In this document: one piece after another, positions 16,182 to 25,319 of the stretch
Layout: each line of letters begins with the position of its first letter
How positions within the stretch are numbered: the stretch's first letter is position 1
From: Peptococcaceae bacterium
Lineage (GTDB): Bacteria; Bacillota; Desulfotomaculia; Desulfotomaculales; JACDOK01
Assembly (NCBI GenBank): GCA_017656185.1
Contig: JACDOK010000006.1
Location: 1-64,000 of the forward strand
Length of the DNA stretch: 64,000 nucleotides
Direction: 5' to 3'
Notes under the pieces: generated by a model
Databases searched by the model: none
What the model was told of the DNA's origin: nothing
Seen by the model: only the letters and a program-made list of their open reading frames with translations
Position numbers and translations under genes: made by a program

Positions 16182-16538
16182 TTACAAATTCGCCGGTACA
16201 TCGACAACCGGCGCATCTCCCCAAAGGCGCTCCAGGTTATAAAACGCACGTTCGCTATCCAGAAACACGTGGACAACCACATCGTCATAGTCCAACAGTA
16301 TCCAGCGGCCTTCATCGTAACCTTCGCGTCGTGAGGCACGTACCCCTTCACGGCCCGCATAGTCCCGAATCCGGTCTGCGATGGCCTTGACGTGCGTTGT
16401 AGAACGCCCGCTAATAATGACAAAATAATCGCTAAATGTAGTGATTTGACTGATATCAAGAACAACGATATCGAAGCCTTTAACATCATCGGCCGCACGG
16501 ACCACCGTTTCAACTAACGCCCGGGGATCAGAAACCAA
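16182..16538 (-). CDS. rsfS: Ribosomal silencing factor RsfS (Iojap family)
   Basis: A protein of about 118 residues that binds ribosomal protein uL14 and blocks 30S-50S joining during starvation. Family blocks are visible: 'VVLDISQITTFSDYFVIISGRSTTHVKAIADRI', 'ASRREGYDEGRWILLDYDDVVVHVFL' and 'RAFYNLERLWGDAP'. GGAGGAG overlaps the GTG used by the track, so the TTG two codons later (16538) is the better start. It follows nadD in the common Gram-positive order, but with an RRM protein in between and without the yqeK HD-domain gene that usually lies there. Confidence 0.94.
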   Translation of the reverse strand: MVSDPRALVETVVRAADDVKGFDIVVLDISQITTFSDYFVIISGRSTTHVKAIADRIRDYAGREGVRASRREGYDEGRWILLDYDDVVVHVFLDSERAFYNLERLWGDAPVVDVPANL

Positions 16539-16595
16539 TGCCACTCCTCCTTGGTTCCGAATATCTGTATTAAATTGTGAACTTTTAGGAGTCGC

Positions 16596-16856
16596 CTAGC
16601 GATTTTCTCTCTTAGGGCGGGCCTCGTTTACGGTAATCACCCGTCCACCCAGTTCTGTACCGTTCAGGGCACTGATCATAGCATCGGCGTCCTCATCGTT
16701 TACTTCCACAAAACCAAAACCACGGGAGCGCCCGGTTTGGCGGTCAGTAATGATGCGGCTGCCCAGAACCTCCCCGTAGGCACTGAAAACCTCGGAAAGA
16801 TCCTCGGCTTTTGTGGCCCAGGGTAGGTTGCCCACGTACAAGGTACGCACTAACAC
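16596..16856 (-). CDS. RRM-type RNA-binding protein
   Basis: A small protein of about 86 residues that is one RNA-recognition motif. RNP2 appears as 'LYVGNLPW' and RNP1 as 'RGFGFVEV', with 'GRVITVNEARPKRENR' at the end, close to cyanobacterial and deltaproteobacterial single-RRM proteins thought to bind single-stranded RNA, for example in cold response. The true start is probably GTG 16856 or GTG 16850, since GAGGTGA lies just upstream of both; the track extension to 16910 has no SD. It lies between nadD and rsfS on the same strand, 69 nt after nadD. RRM proteins are uncommon in Firmicutes. The target RNA is unknown. Confidence 0.9.
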   Translation of the reverse strand: MLVRTLYVGNLPWATKAEDLSEVFSAYGEVLGSRIITDRQTGRSRGFGFVEVNDEDADAMISALNGTELGGRVITVNEARPKRENR

Positions 16857-16924
16857 ATTCACCTCGTTCCTGTTTATGATATTTGCAAATAGGGTTTCCC
16901 TAATTGCCAACTATATTCTTATAC

Positions 16925-17527
16925 CTATTTGTAAAGCCCCCTGCTGCGGATATAATCCTCTACGCTTTCGGGCAAAAGGTATTTTATGGGCCTACCCATC
17001 CGCACACGCCGGCGAATATCAGAAGAAGAAATCGCCAGGGCCGGTACCTCATGGGGGATTACCCTTTCCGCGACCCACGCCGCCGGCCGGCGCAGCATCT
17101 CCTTTAATCCCCTCATATCATAACCCGGACGCGTAACCGCGATAAAACAGCACTCCGCCAGTAAATCGCGTACCCGGTACCATGACAGAATTTGCATAAC
17201 GGCGTCCGCTCCGGTAATGAAGAAAATATCCACCGGCGCCAGCCTCGCTTTAAGCTCCCTGACCGTGTCATAAGTATAGGAAGGCCCGGGACGCTTAATC
17301 TCGAGATCCGATATTTCAAAGTACGGATTGGATGCTATCGCTAAGGAAGTCATAGCCAACCGGTGTTGCGGTGTGGAAATTTGAGCTTCGCGCTTATGCG
17401 GCGGGCAACCCGCCGGGACAAAAATTACTTTTTCCAGTTGAAACTCGAAACGGGCGCTTTCCGCAGCAACCAAATGACCGTAATGGATGGGATCAAACGT
17501 CCCGCCCATTACCCCAATTTTCCTCAA
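16925..17527 (-). CDS. nadD: Nicotinate-nucleotide adenylyltransferase
   Basis: A 200-residue enzyme that joins nicotinate mononucleotide to ATP, giving deamido-NAD in NAD synthesis. The nucleotidyltransferase signature 'GVMGGTFDPIHYGHL' (GTFxPxHxGH) is at the N-terminus and 'ISSSDIRRRVRMGRPIKYLLPESVEDYI' (ISSTxIR motif) at the C-terminus. Start TTG 17527 has GGAAGG upstream. It lies in the conserved obg-proB-proA-nadD-rsfS neighbourhood. Confidence 0.96.
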   Translation of the reverse strand: MRKIGVMGGTFDPIHYGHLVAAESARFEFQLEKVIFVPAGCPPHKREAQISTPQHRLAMTSLAIASNPYFEISDLEIKRPGPSYTYDTVRELKARLAPVDIFFITGADAVMQILSWYRVRDLLAECCFIAVTRPGYDMRGLKEMLRRPAAWVAERVIPHEVPALAISSSDIRRRVRMGRPIKYLLPESVEDYIRSRGLYK

Positions 17528-17599
17528 TTCTCTAAACCTTCCTATTGGGAGGTTGCGATCATTATAATCTCTGTTTTATAAAAAATCAAGTTTCGTGCA

Positions 17600-18256
17600 T
17601 TATGAACCTAAAGCCGCAGCCGCCCGGTCCTTTATTGCCTGTAAAGCGCTTCTGAGCCGGTTGACTTCGGCCTGCAGTTCCGCAATGGTCTTATCCTTTT
17701 CATCGTCATCCTTAACAGGCAAATCCAGCGCTTTGGCAATACCCTCTCCTGCGGCGGCAGCGTAATTCTGCAAAAATGTTTCGTCCTTAAGCCACTTCAC
17801 ATCCTCCTGCCGGTCAATAAACAGTGTTTCCAGAAGCACTGCGGACATTCTCGTTTCACGCAGCACGTAAAAGTTGGCCGTTTTCTTCCCCCGGTCGGTT
17901 ATCCCCAACCGGCGTAAATACCCGGCAATCTCATCATGAATGATGCGGCGGTACCGTACCGTCTTCGACCCGGCAGCAGGATATATGTAACTTTCAAAAC
18001 CGGTGCCGCCCCCTGCATTGACGTGTATTGATACAAATAGTTCGCAACCCGCATCATTGGCCAATTTGGTTCTTTGCGGCAGGGTTACCGTCTCATCGGC
18101 CGTACGGGTCACCAGCAAACTGACCTTATACTTACGGTTCAAATAATTGCGCAGGTAACGGGCGATTTTCAACGTCACGTCTTTTTCCTCTAACCCGTTG
18201 CCGGTTGCACCCGGATCACCACCCCCGTGCCCGGGGTCGATACATACCTTAACCAT
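17600..18256 (-). CDS. CwlC-like N-acetylmuramoyl-L-alanine amidase, no signal peptide
   Basis: A protein of about 218 residues with one Amidase_3 domain that cleaves the lactyl-alanine bond of peptidoglycan. Zinc ligands are in 'CIDPGHGGGDPGA', Glu in 'LEEKDVTL' and His in 'VSIHVNAGGGTGFE'; the catalytic Glu is in 'SAVLLETLF'. It starts directly with the domain, without a signal peptide, as in B. subtilis CwlC, the mother-cell autolysin that acts at sporangium lysis; the N-terminal half resembles CwlC closely. The SPOR repeats of CwlC are replaced by a short coiled coil (IAELQAEVNRLRSALQAI). ATG 18256 has GGAGGAG upstream. Placement in the spore cycle is an inference. Confidence 0.88.
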   Translation of the reverse strand: MVKVCIDPGHGGGDPGATGNGLEEKDVTLKIARYLRNYLNRKYKVSLLVTRTADETVTLPQRTKLANDAGCELFVSIHVNAGGGTGFESYIYPAAGSKTVRYRRIIHDEIAGYLRRLGITDRGKKTANFYVLRETRMSAVLLETLFIDRQEDVKWLKDETFLQNYAAAAGEGIAKALDLPVKDDDEKDKTIAELQAEVNRLRSALQAIKDRAAAALGS

Positions 18257-18359
18257 ATGTCTCCTCCGAAGCGGCTTTGCTGATAGCATATGCTCCGGTG
18301 GAGAAAAGGTGATTACGATGAAGTATCAACGTGTCACTACCGTGTCACCACTGCATCAT

Positions 18360-19622
18360 TTATTCCCTTATCTGCCCGTCGCCATAAATAATGAACTTCT
18401 TTGTGGTCAGTTCTTTTAAACCCATCGGCCCCCGCGCGTGGAGTTTCTGCGTGGAAATACCGATCTCGGCCCCAAAACCGTATTGGAAACCGTCGGTAAA
18501 ACGGGTGGAAGCATTGACGTATACCGCCGCCGCGTCCACCTCTTTCAGGAACCGCCGGGCACGTGTGTAATTTTCCGTGATAATGGCTTCGGAATGCTTG
18601 GTACCGTAACGGTAAATGTGATCAATGGCCTCGTCAATGCCATCGACAACCTTTACGGACATCACCAGGTCCAGAAACTCGGCGGCATAATCCTCTTCGG
18701 TGGCTTCCTTGACCCAGGGCACGATCTCCTTCGTCCGGGAGCAACCCCGTATTTCCACCCCGCGTTCACGAAGCGCGCCCAGCAGCCGCGGAAGTGCCGC
18801 AGCCGCTACAGGCTCGTCCACCAGCAAAGACTCCATAGCGTTGCAGACCCCGGGACGCTGGCATTTAGCGTTAATGACCACGGCTTCCGCCATGGACAGG
18901 TCGGCATCCCGATCGATGAACACGTGACAGTTACCTACTCCCGTTTCAATAACCGGCACGGTGGCATTCTGCACGACTGCCTGGATTAAGCCGGCGCCGC
19001 CGCGCGGGATCAGAACGTCGAGATACTCGTTCAGCTTCAGCATTACATTTACGGCGGCACGGTCGGTATTTTCGACAAGTTCGATGGCTCCTTCGGGAAC
19101 TCCCGCCCTGGCAGCCGCTTCACTGATAACTTTAGTAATAGCCCGGTTGGAATTAATCGCCTCCGAACCGCCGCGCAGCAAAATGGCGTTCCCCGCCTTC
19201 AAGCACAACCCGGCGGCATCCACCGTAACGTTGGGACGGGCTTCATAAATGATGCCGATAACCCCCAGCGGCACCCGCACCTGCCCTACCTGCAGCCCGT
19301 TGGGAAGTGTCCACATTGAGGTTACTTCGCCAACCGGATCAGGCAGCTTCACCAATACGTCCAGCCCTTCAGCCATGTCTTTAATGCGATTTTCGGTTAA
19401 AAGCAGCCGGTCGATAAGAGCCTTGGACAGTCCTTTGGCTTTACCGGCCTCGACATCTTTGGCGTTTGCTTCCAAAATTTCCGGCGCACGCGCTACCAGC
19501 TCTTCCGCCATAGACTTTAAGGCGTCGTTCTTGACGTTGGTTGAAAGATAAGCCAGCCGGCGCGCGGCTTCTTTGCACCGTGCCGCTTTTTCAACCACGG
19601 CTTGTCTGATCTCGTCCGTCAT
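18360..19622 (-). CDS. proA: Gamma-glutamyl phosphate reductase
   Basis: A 420-residue enzyme of the aldehyde dehydrogenase superfamily that reduces gamma-glutamyl phosphate to glutamate-5-semialdehyde, the second step of proline synthesis. The active-site cysteine lies in 'NAKCQRPGVCNAMESLLVD', and 'IPRGGAGLIQAV' and 'DGFQYGFGAEIGISTQKLHARGPMGLKELT' are ProA signatures. The length is normal. Downstream of proB, with the HIT gene and a hairpin-repeat array in between. Confidence 0.97.
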   Translation of the reverse strand: MTDEIRQAVVEKAARCKEAARRLAYLSTNVKNDALKSMAEELVARAPEILEANAKDVEAGKAKGLSKALIDRLLLTENRIKDMAEGLDVLVKLPDPVGEVTSMWTLPNGLQVGQVRVPLGVIGIIYEARPNVTVDAAGLCLKAGNAILLRGGSEAINSNRAITKVISEAAARAGVPEGAIELVENTDRAAVNVMLKLNEYLDVLIPRGGAGLIQAVVQNATVPVIETGVGNCHVFIDRDADLSMAEAVVINAKCQRPGVCNAMESLLVDEPVAAAALPRLLGALRERGVEIRGCSRTKEIVPWVKEATEEDYAAEFLDLVMSVKVVDGIDEAIDHIYRYGTKHSEAIITENYTRARRFLKEVDAAAVYVNASTRFTDGFQYGFGAEIGISTQKLHARGPMGLKELTTKKFIIYGDGQIRE

Positions 19623-19645
19623 ATTTATCCGCTCCTTTCAATCGC

Positions 19646-19760
19646 TGTAATACGGCCCTCCGGGCCTGTGATACGCGGCAAAGCCGCTGTGATGCACTCG
19701 TGCGACGCCCTCGTTGTGATACGTTCGCGCTATGCGCTCACTGTGATACGCTTATTTCGT
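19646..19760 (+). repeat. Second TGTGATAC hairpin array
   Basis: Five octamers at 19646 (TGTAATAC), 19667, 19688 (TGTGATGC), 19715 and 19742 with spacings of 21, 21, 27 and 27 bp. Between them are different hairpins: GGCCCtccGGGCC, GCGGCaaaGCCGC (identical to a unit at 7400) and GCGCtatGCGC. It lies in the 225-bp gap between the HIT gene and proA. Confidence 0.8.
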
Positions 19761-19847
19761 TCGCTGCCATTCGCCCGCTCCGCTCGCTGGATTTTTAAGG
19801 TATTCCTTGTGGTCGCGGGCGGGCGCGATAACTTCCTTTATTACCTC

Positions 19848-20357
19848 TTAAGCCTCACTCCTCACTTCCTCCATGGCTGCCTTGAGCTTGCGGTAGGTAT
19901 CATCCAAACTCTCGGATATGACTTTGACATCGCCCAACACGGGCATAAAATTGGTGTCACCGTTCCAGCGCGGCACAATATGGATATGGAAATGTCCCGG
20001 TATACCGGCACCCGCCACGCGACCGACGTTGATGCCGACATTGAAACCGTCCGGGTTAAAGGCCCGCCGCAGTACCGTCAGCATCCAACTGGTTACTTCG
20101 AATAGTTCGGTCATCTCGTCCTGCGCCAGCTCGGTCATATCTCCCACGTGACGCTGGGGAGCAACCAGGAGATGGCCGTTATTATAAGGATAAAGGTTCA
20201 TTAATACAAAACAACGCTCCGTACGGGCCAATACCAGGTTTTCAGCATCCTTTTCGTGGTTGTCGTTAAATTTCTGACAAAAGATGCATTCGGGATCCGC
20301 AGTTTTGGCGGCGCTGGTGACGTACTTACTGCGCCAGGGAGCCCATAGCCTGTCCAT
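19848..20357 (-). CDS. HIT-family nucleotide hydrolase/transferase
   Basis: A protein of about 169 residues with the histidine triad 'GHFHIHIVPRW' near the C-terminus and a CxxC ('CIFCQK') followed by a further His-rich region, the layout of Zn-containing HIT proteins with Ap4A phosphorylase-like activity ('MDRLWAPWRSKYV' is typical of that subgroup). It acts on dinucleoside polyphosphates or nucleotidyl esters; the precise substrate is unknown. ATG 20357 (GGGGTGATC upstream) is preferred to 20375. It is inserted between proB and proA, which are normally adjacent. Confidence 0.9.
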   Translation of the reverse strand: MDRLWAPWRSKYVTSAAKTADPECIFCQKFNDNHEKDAENLVLARTERCFVLMNLYPYNNGHLLVAPQRHVGDMTELAQDEMTELFEVTSWMLTVLRRAFNPDGFNVGINVGRVAGAGIPGHFHIHIVPRWNGDTNFMPVLGDVKVISESLDDTYRKLKAAMEEVRSEA

Positions 20358-20399
20358 TTCGATCACCCCATTCACGATAGTTGTTTGGTTTAATGACGA

Positions 20400-21530
20400 T
20401 TATCCTGCTTCCAAAACCATGTTGTTCCTGTGCACTACTTCCTCATTACACTGGTAGCCCAATATTTGGACGATTTCGTCGGAACGGCGGCCCATAATCC
20501 TGCTGATTTCGTCACTGCCAAAATTCACAATCCCCCGCGCAATTTCACGACCCGAGGCGTCGCAAATGCTCACCGTGTCACCCGCGCCAAAGCTGCCTTC
20601 CACAGCGGTAACACCGGAGGGCAAAAGGCTCTTACCCTCTTTTAACAGAGCATGGGCGGCACCATCATCAATGACAATTTTGCCGTTAAGAACAGCGCTA
20701 TACGCAATCCAGCGTTTCCGGGTTTCCAGTTTGCGCGTAAGAGGCCAAAATACCGTCCCGAGTTCCTCTCCGGCGAGCACACGGCGAATGACATTTTCTT
20801 CGCTGCCCCGGGCAATCACCATGGTCACTCCGGAATGAGTGGCAATTTTAGCAGCATAGATCTTGGTACTCATACCACCGGTTCCCAATTCGCTGCCGGC
20901 CGTGCCGGCCAATTTCTCAATCTCAGGGGTAATTTCCGGTACTTCCGGAATAAAGGCCGCAGCGGCATCGCGACGCGGGTCGGCAGTGTAGAGCCCGTCA
21001 ATGTCGGACAGCAGCAATAACACATCAGCGTCAATAGACGCGGCTACCAGTGCCGAAAGATGGTCATTGTCGCCCAGCTTAATTTCCTCTACCGCGACAG
21101 TATCGTTCTCATTAATAAGGGGCACAACACCCATGCGCAATAATGCTTCCAGAGTATTACGGGCATTTAGAAAACGGCGGCGATCCGAAAAATCCTCCCG
21201 GCTCAAAAGAACCTGGCCCACTACGACCCCATACTCGGCAAACATCTTTTCATACATATGTAAAAGGATACCCTGCCCCACCGCCGCACAGGCCTGCTTT
21301 TCGGGAATACTCTTGGGACGCCTGTGCAGCCCGAGCTTGCCGACACCGGCCCCAATCGCTCCGGAAGTCACTAAAATTACCTCGCGCCCCTCATTGTACA
21401 GGTCCGCCATCTGGCGCGTGAGGTGCTCCATACAGGTAAGGTTCAGTTTACCGGTGTTATAAGCCAGGGTACTGGTGCCAACTTTGACGACGATACGTTT
21501 GAATTGTGTAAAGCTGCTTCGCTTTCCCAC
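20400..21530 (-). CDS. proB: Glutamate 5-kinase with PUA domain
   Basis: A 376-residue enzyme that phosphorylates glutamate at the gamma carboxylate, the first and proline-inhibited step of proline synthesis. Amino acid kinase domain: 'RIVVKVGTSTL', 'LVTSGAIGAGVGKLGL', 'FGVVPLINENDTVA' type block (PLINENDTVAVEEI), 'LLLLSDIDGLYTADPR' and 'GTGGMSTKIYAAKIA'. The C-terminal roughly 100 residues are the PUA domain (KIVIDDGAAHALLKEGKSLLPSGV). Start GTG 21530 with AAAGGTGA. Obg and proB are separated by a 267-bp AT-rich gap. Confidence 0.97.
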   Translation of the reverse strand: MGKRSSFTQFKRIVVKVGTSTLAYNTGKLNLTCMEHLTRQMADLYNEGREVILVTSGAIGAGVGKLGLHRRPKSIPEKQACAAVGQGILLHMYEKMFAEYGVVVGQVLLSREDFSDRRRFLNARNTLEALLRMGVVPLINENDTVAVEEIKLGDNDHLSALVAASIDADVLLLLSDIDGLYTADPRRDAAAAFIPEVPEITPEIEKLAGTAGSELGTGGMSTKIYAAKIATHSGVTMVIARGSEENVIRRVLAGEELGTVFWPLTRKLETRKRWIAYSAVLNGKIVIDDGAAHALLKEGKSLLPSGVTAVEGSFGAGDTVSICDASGREIARGIVNFGSDEISRIMGRRSDEIVQILGYQCNEEVVHRNNMVLEAG

Positions 21531-21797
21531 TTAATTCACCTTTAGTAATAAAGGAATTTTTGACATTTCTAAGTTCTATTATCTTTAAAGTATAAACTTT
21601 GCTCAACATAGATCAAATTTGCGTTGGTCTTAACTTCTACCTGCTCAAGTAATTTTACACTAGATAATTGGTAATGAAGCAGATCTTATATGAGCAAAAG
21701 CTTTCTTAAATTTACCAATTACAAAACAATCTTCTAACATAGCAAGTTAATCTTTTCTTTTGACAGATGCAATGTTTGGTAATCACCAATAAGTAAC

Positions 21798-23084
<1,287 letters not shown>

Positions 23085-23657
23085 TTATTCCTCCCGGCAA
23101 AGTATCTGTACCGAGATTGTGGTGCGGCCGACACTCTTGCTGATGTCAAAACTGGCTGCATATTGTTTGAAATAGCGATCCAATTCCATCAGGGAACAGG
23201 CATTATCTTCTGCTATTTCATCTAAATCAAGAGGTAACTTGATCCTTAAAACAAAGTGGTTTTCGAGACACGTTACGCTAATATCAACTGCTTCATCCGT
23301 TCCTTCCATATATTCTAAAACTTCTTTTATTTCTCGGACCAAATACGCCAAAGCTTTACCCGCTTGTTCGCCATCCAGGGAAACACCGGCCAAGTCGCCT
23401 CTTACCTTAAAAACCAGCGGTACACCGTAACGAAACGCATCCTGCTGTAAAACCAGGAATACCGTTGCGATTTGGGGATTGGCAATCCTGGTAATTTCAT
23501 TTACTTGTTTAATTTGTCCCGTAATCTTGTTGATGTATTCCCTGATACGATCGGTATGATGCAATTGGGCATAACCGGAAATTACCTGGAGGTGATTCAG
23601 GAAATCGTGCCCGTAGGTCCTGATAAAGCGCAAGAGATCTCTCTGCAGAGCAACCAC
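23085..23657 (-). CDS. Spo0B-like phosphotransferase / sensor-kinase hairpin protein
   Basis: A protein of about 190 residues with the Spo0B-type four-helix hairpin: 'TYGHDFLNHLQVISGYAQLH' contains the phospho-accepting His in the HDFLNxLQ signature. A degenerate kinase-like ATP-lid fold follows, without N or G boxes, as in Spo0B. Spo0B passes phosphate from Spo0F to Spo0A in Bacillus; many clostridia lack a full relay, so the phosphate partner is uncertain here. Position immediately before obg matches B. subtilis. The start is unclear: GTG 23657 overlaps its own SD (GCAGGAG), and no better ATG/GTG/TTG exists upstream before an in-frame stop. Confidence 0.8.
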   Translation of the reverse strand: MVALQRDLLRFIRTYGHDFLNHLQVISGYAQLHHTDRIREYINKITGQIKQVNEITRIANPQIATVFLVLQQDAFRYGVPLVFKVRGDLAGVSLDGEQAGKALAYLVREIKEVLEYMEGTDEAVDISVTCLENHFVLRIKLPLDLDEIAEDNACSLMELDRYFKQYAASFDISKSVGRTTISVQILCREE

Positions 23658-23876
23658 CTCCTGCTTTTCAATTCGCGGCCCGGCAAAAAGTTCCTGTTTG
23701 TTAGATAGGATATATCATCACCGGTTTCGAGAGTATTTTTACAGCTTTGGATTTGCTTTCATTATCATTCAGTCCCTGGCGGGACCAGAGCTGGTTTACC
23801 GGTCTTGTGGCGGAATTAAAAGGGAATTAAGCATCGCAGCCCTGCCGCTGGTTTATCCCTTCGCCCGGCTTTTGGT

Positions 23877-25076
23877 TTACCTCGTGCCGGACCCGCGGTC
23901 ACTGCGGGGACGGTAGCGCCTGCGCCGCGTAGTACGGATCACCCACCGGAAAATGACCAAAGCCCCCGCCATACCCAATACCCACTTGTACCACGTCGCC
24001 GGAGCGCGGGCTTCCCCGGCAGCTACCAGGGGAACTTCCCCGATGCTGCGGCCTTGATAAAATAATGTCAAACCACCCACTTCCTGCCCTTCCTTTACGG
24101 GTGCTTGCAGCTTAGGGTTAAGGTGCATTTTCCACTGCACACCCTGGCGGTAGCCGGCATCAGGGAAGGTATAGCTCAGCGAGGAACCGGTCACAACGGG
24201 AACTTCTTCTTTCGACCCGGCAACAGGCAGAGTCATCACTTGCTGTCCTTTCCGCACCACTTCAACCGTCTGGAAGGCCTCAAAGCCGTAATTAAGTAAT
24301 TTCATAGCATCCGTCCATACCTGTGGTCCCTGGCTGTTAAGCACTACGGCAATCAACCGGCGCCCTTCTTTCTCGGCTGAGGATACCAAGCAAGTGCCGG
24401 CCTGAGTGGTATAACCGGTTTTTATGCCGGTGGTATACTCGTAGCGCCATAAGAGATCGTTATGATTAATCAACAGCTTCAGGGCATCAGGATCTTCCCG
24501 TTTGATATTATGCGTTTTGGTACCTACCATACGGCAGAAGGTATCGTTTTTCATTGCTGCCCGGGCGATAAGTGCCAAATCGCGGGCCGTAGTATAATGA
24601 CCGGGATTATGCAGGCCATGGGGATTGGCAAAGTGGCTGTTGGTAGCTCCGAGAGCGCGCGCTTTGCGGTTCATCAAGTCCACGAAAGCAGGCACCGACC
24701 CGGCTACTTCTTCGGCAATGGCAACGGCCGCATCATTGGCCGAATTTAAGAGTAAGGCCCAGACCAGGTCTTCCAGGGTGAGTTTTTCACCCTTTTTCAA
24801 CCAGATGGAGGCCTCCCCGGTAGCGGCAGCCTGTTCACTGATGGTTACCACGCGGGACAGGTCTCCCTTTTCCAGGGCCAGCAAACCGGTAAGTATTTTG
24901 GTGGTACTGGCGGGATACATTTTTTGGTCGGGATTTTTTTCATATAACCACTGTCCGGTTCGAGCGTCAAGTAAAACGGCAGCTTGGGCCGTAAGATCGG
25001 GTGGTGTTTCCTGCGCTGCCGCCGGTGCCGGTAATAATGTCAGGCAAAGCAGAAAAACAATGATGTATCGCAGCAA
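23877..25076 (-). CDS. D-alanyl-D-alanine carboxypeptidase (DacF type)
   Basis: A protein of about 399 residues with a signal peptide ('LRYIIVFLLCLTLLPAPAAA'). The penicillin-binding serine-peptidase motifs are all present: SxxK 'ASTTK', SxN 'NSAND' and KTG 'GIKTGYT'. It trims the terminal D-Ala from peptidoglycan stem peptides; DacF-type enzymes act during spore cortex formation. A PBP5-like C-terminal beta domain and a final membrane anchor (WVLGMAGALVIFRWVI) with a basic tail follow. The track start at 25181 adds an unlikely N-terminus; TTG 25076 (GGAAAGG upstream) or GTG 25097 fits better. Confidence 0.92.
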   Translation of the reverse strand: MLRYIIVFLLCLTLLPAPAAAQETPPDLTAQAAVLLDARTGQWLYEKNPDQKMYPASTTKILTGLLALEKGDLSRVVTISEQAAATGEASIWLKKGEKLTLEDLVWALLLNSANDAAVAIAEEVAGSVPAFVDLMNRKARALGATNSHFANPHGLHNPGHYTTARDLALIARAAMKNDTFCRMVGTKTHNIKREDPDALKLLINHNDLLWRYEYTTGIKTGYTTQAGTCLVSSAEKEGRRLIAVVLNSQGPQVWTDAMKLLNYGFEAFQTVEVVRKGQQVMTLPVAGSKEEVPVVTGSSLSYTFPDAGYRQGVQWKMHLNPKLQAPVKEGQEVGGLTLFYQGRSIGEVPLVAAGEARAPATWYKWVLGMAGALVIFRWVIRTTRRRRYRPRSDRGSGTR

Positions 25077-25248
25077 AATGAACTCTATCCTTTCCACTAC
25101 AGTAGTGCCAGTAATGATCAAAACAGCGTTATCCGGGACTTTCGCAGAACAAAAAATCCACCCGTTATTATACCGCAGCATTTGGAAAATGAAAACGAGA
25201 AGTTGGGCATTGGAAGGATGTGGATGGTATTCCTTGGGAGGGAAAAAT

Positions 25249-25275
25249 AAAGCCTGCGCACTATGCGCAGGCTTT
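25249..25275 (-). terminator. Terminator after htrA, with shared repeat
   Basis: AAAGCCTGCGC-actat-GCGCAGGCTTT followed on the minus strand by TATTTTT. The stem core GCCTGCGC is the same as in the hairpin at 13294, and both are flanked by the same 18-mer TCTACCGGATCTCTACTG (here about 25287-25304). Confidence 0.85.
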
Positions 25276-25319
25276 CCTTGTGCCTTCTACCGGATCTCTA
25301 CTGGATTTCTACCGGATTT

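Noticed and set aside
23698-23916. ORF 72 aa plus strand between the Spo0B-like gene and dacF
   Set aside because: No SD, opposite to the local operon direction, and no family resemblance.
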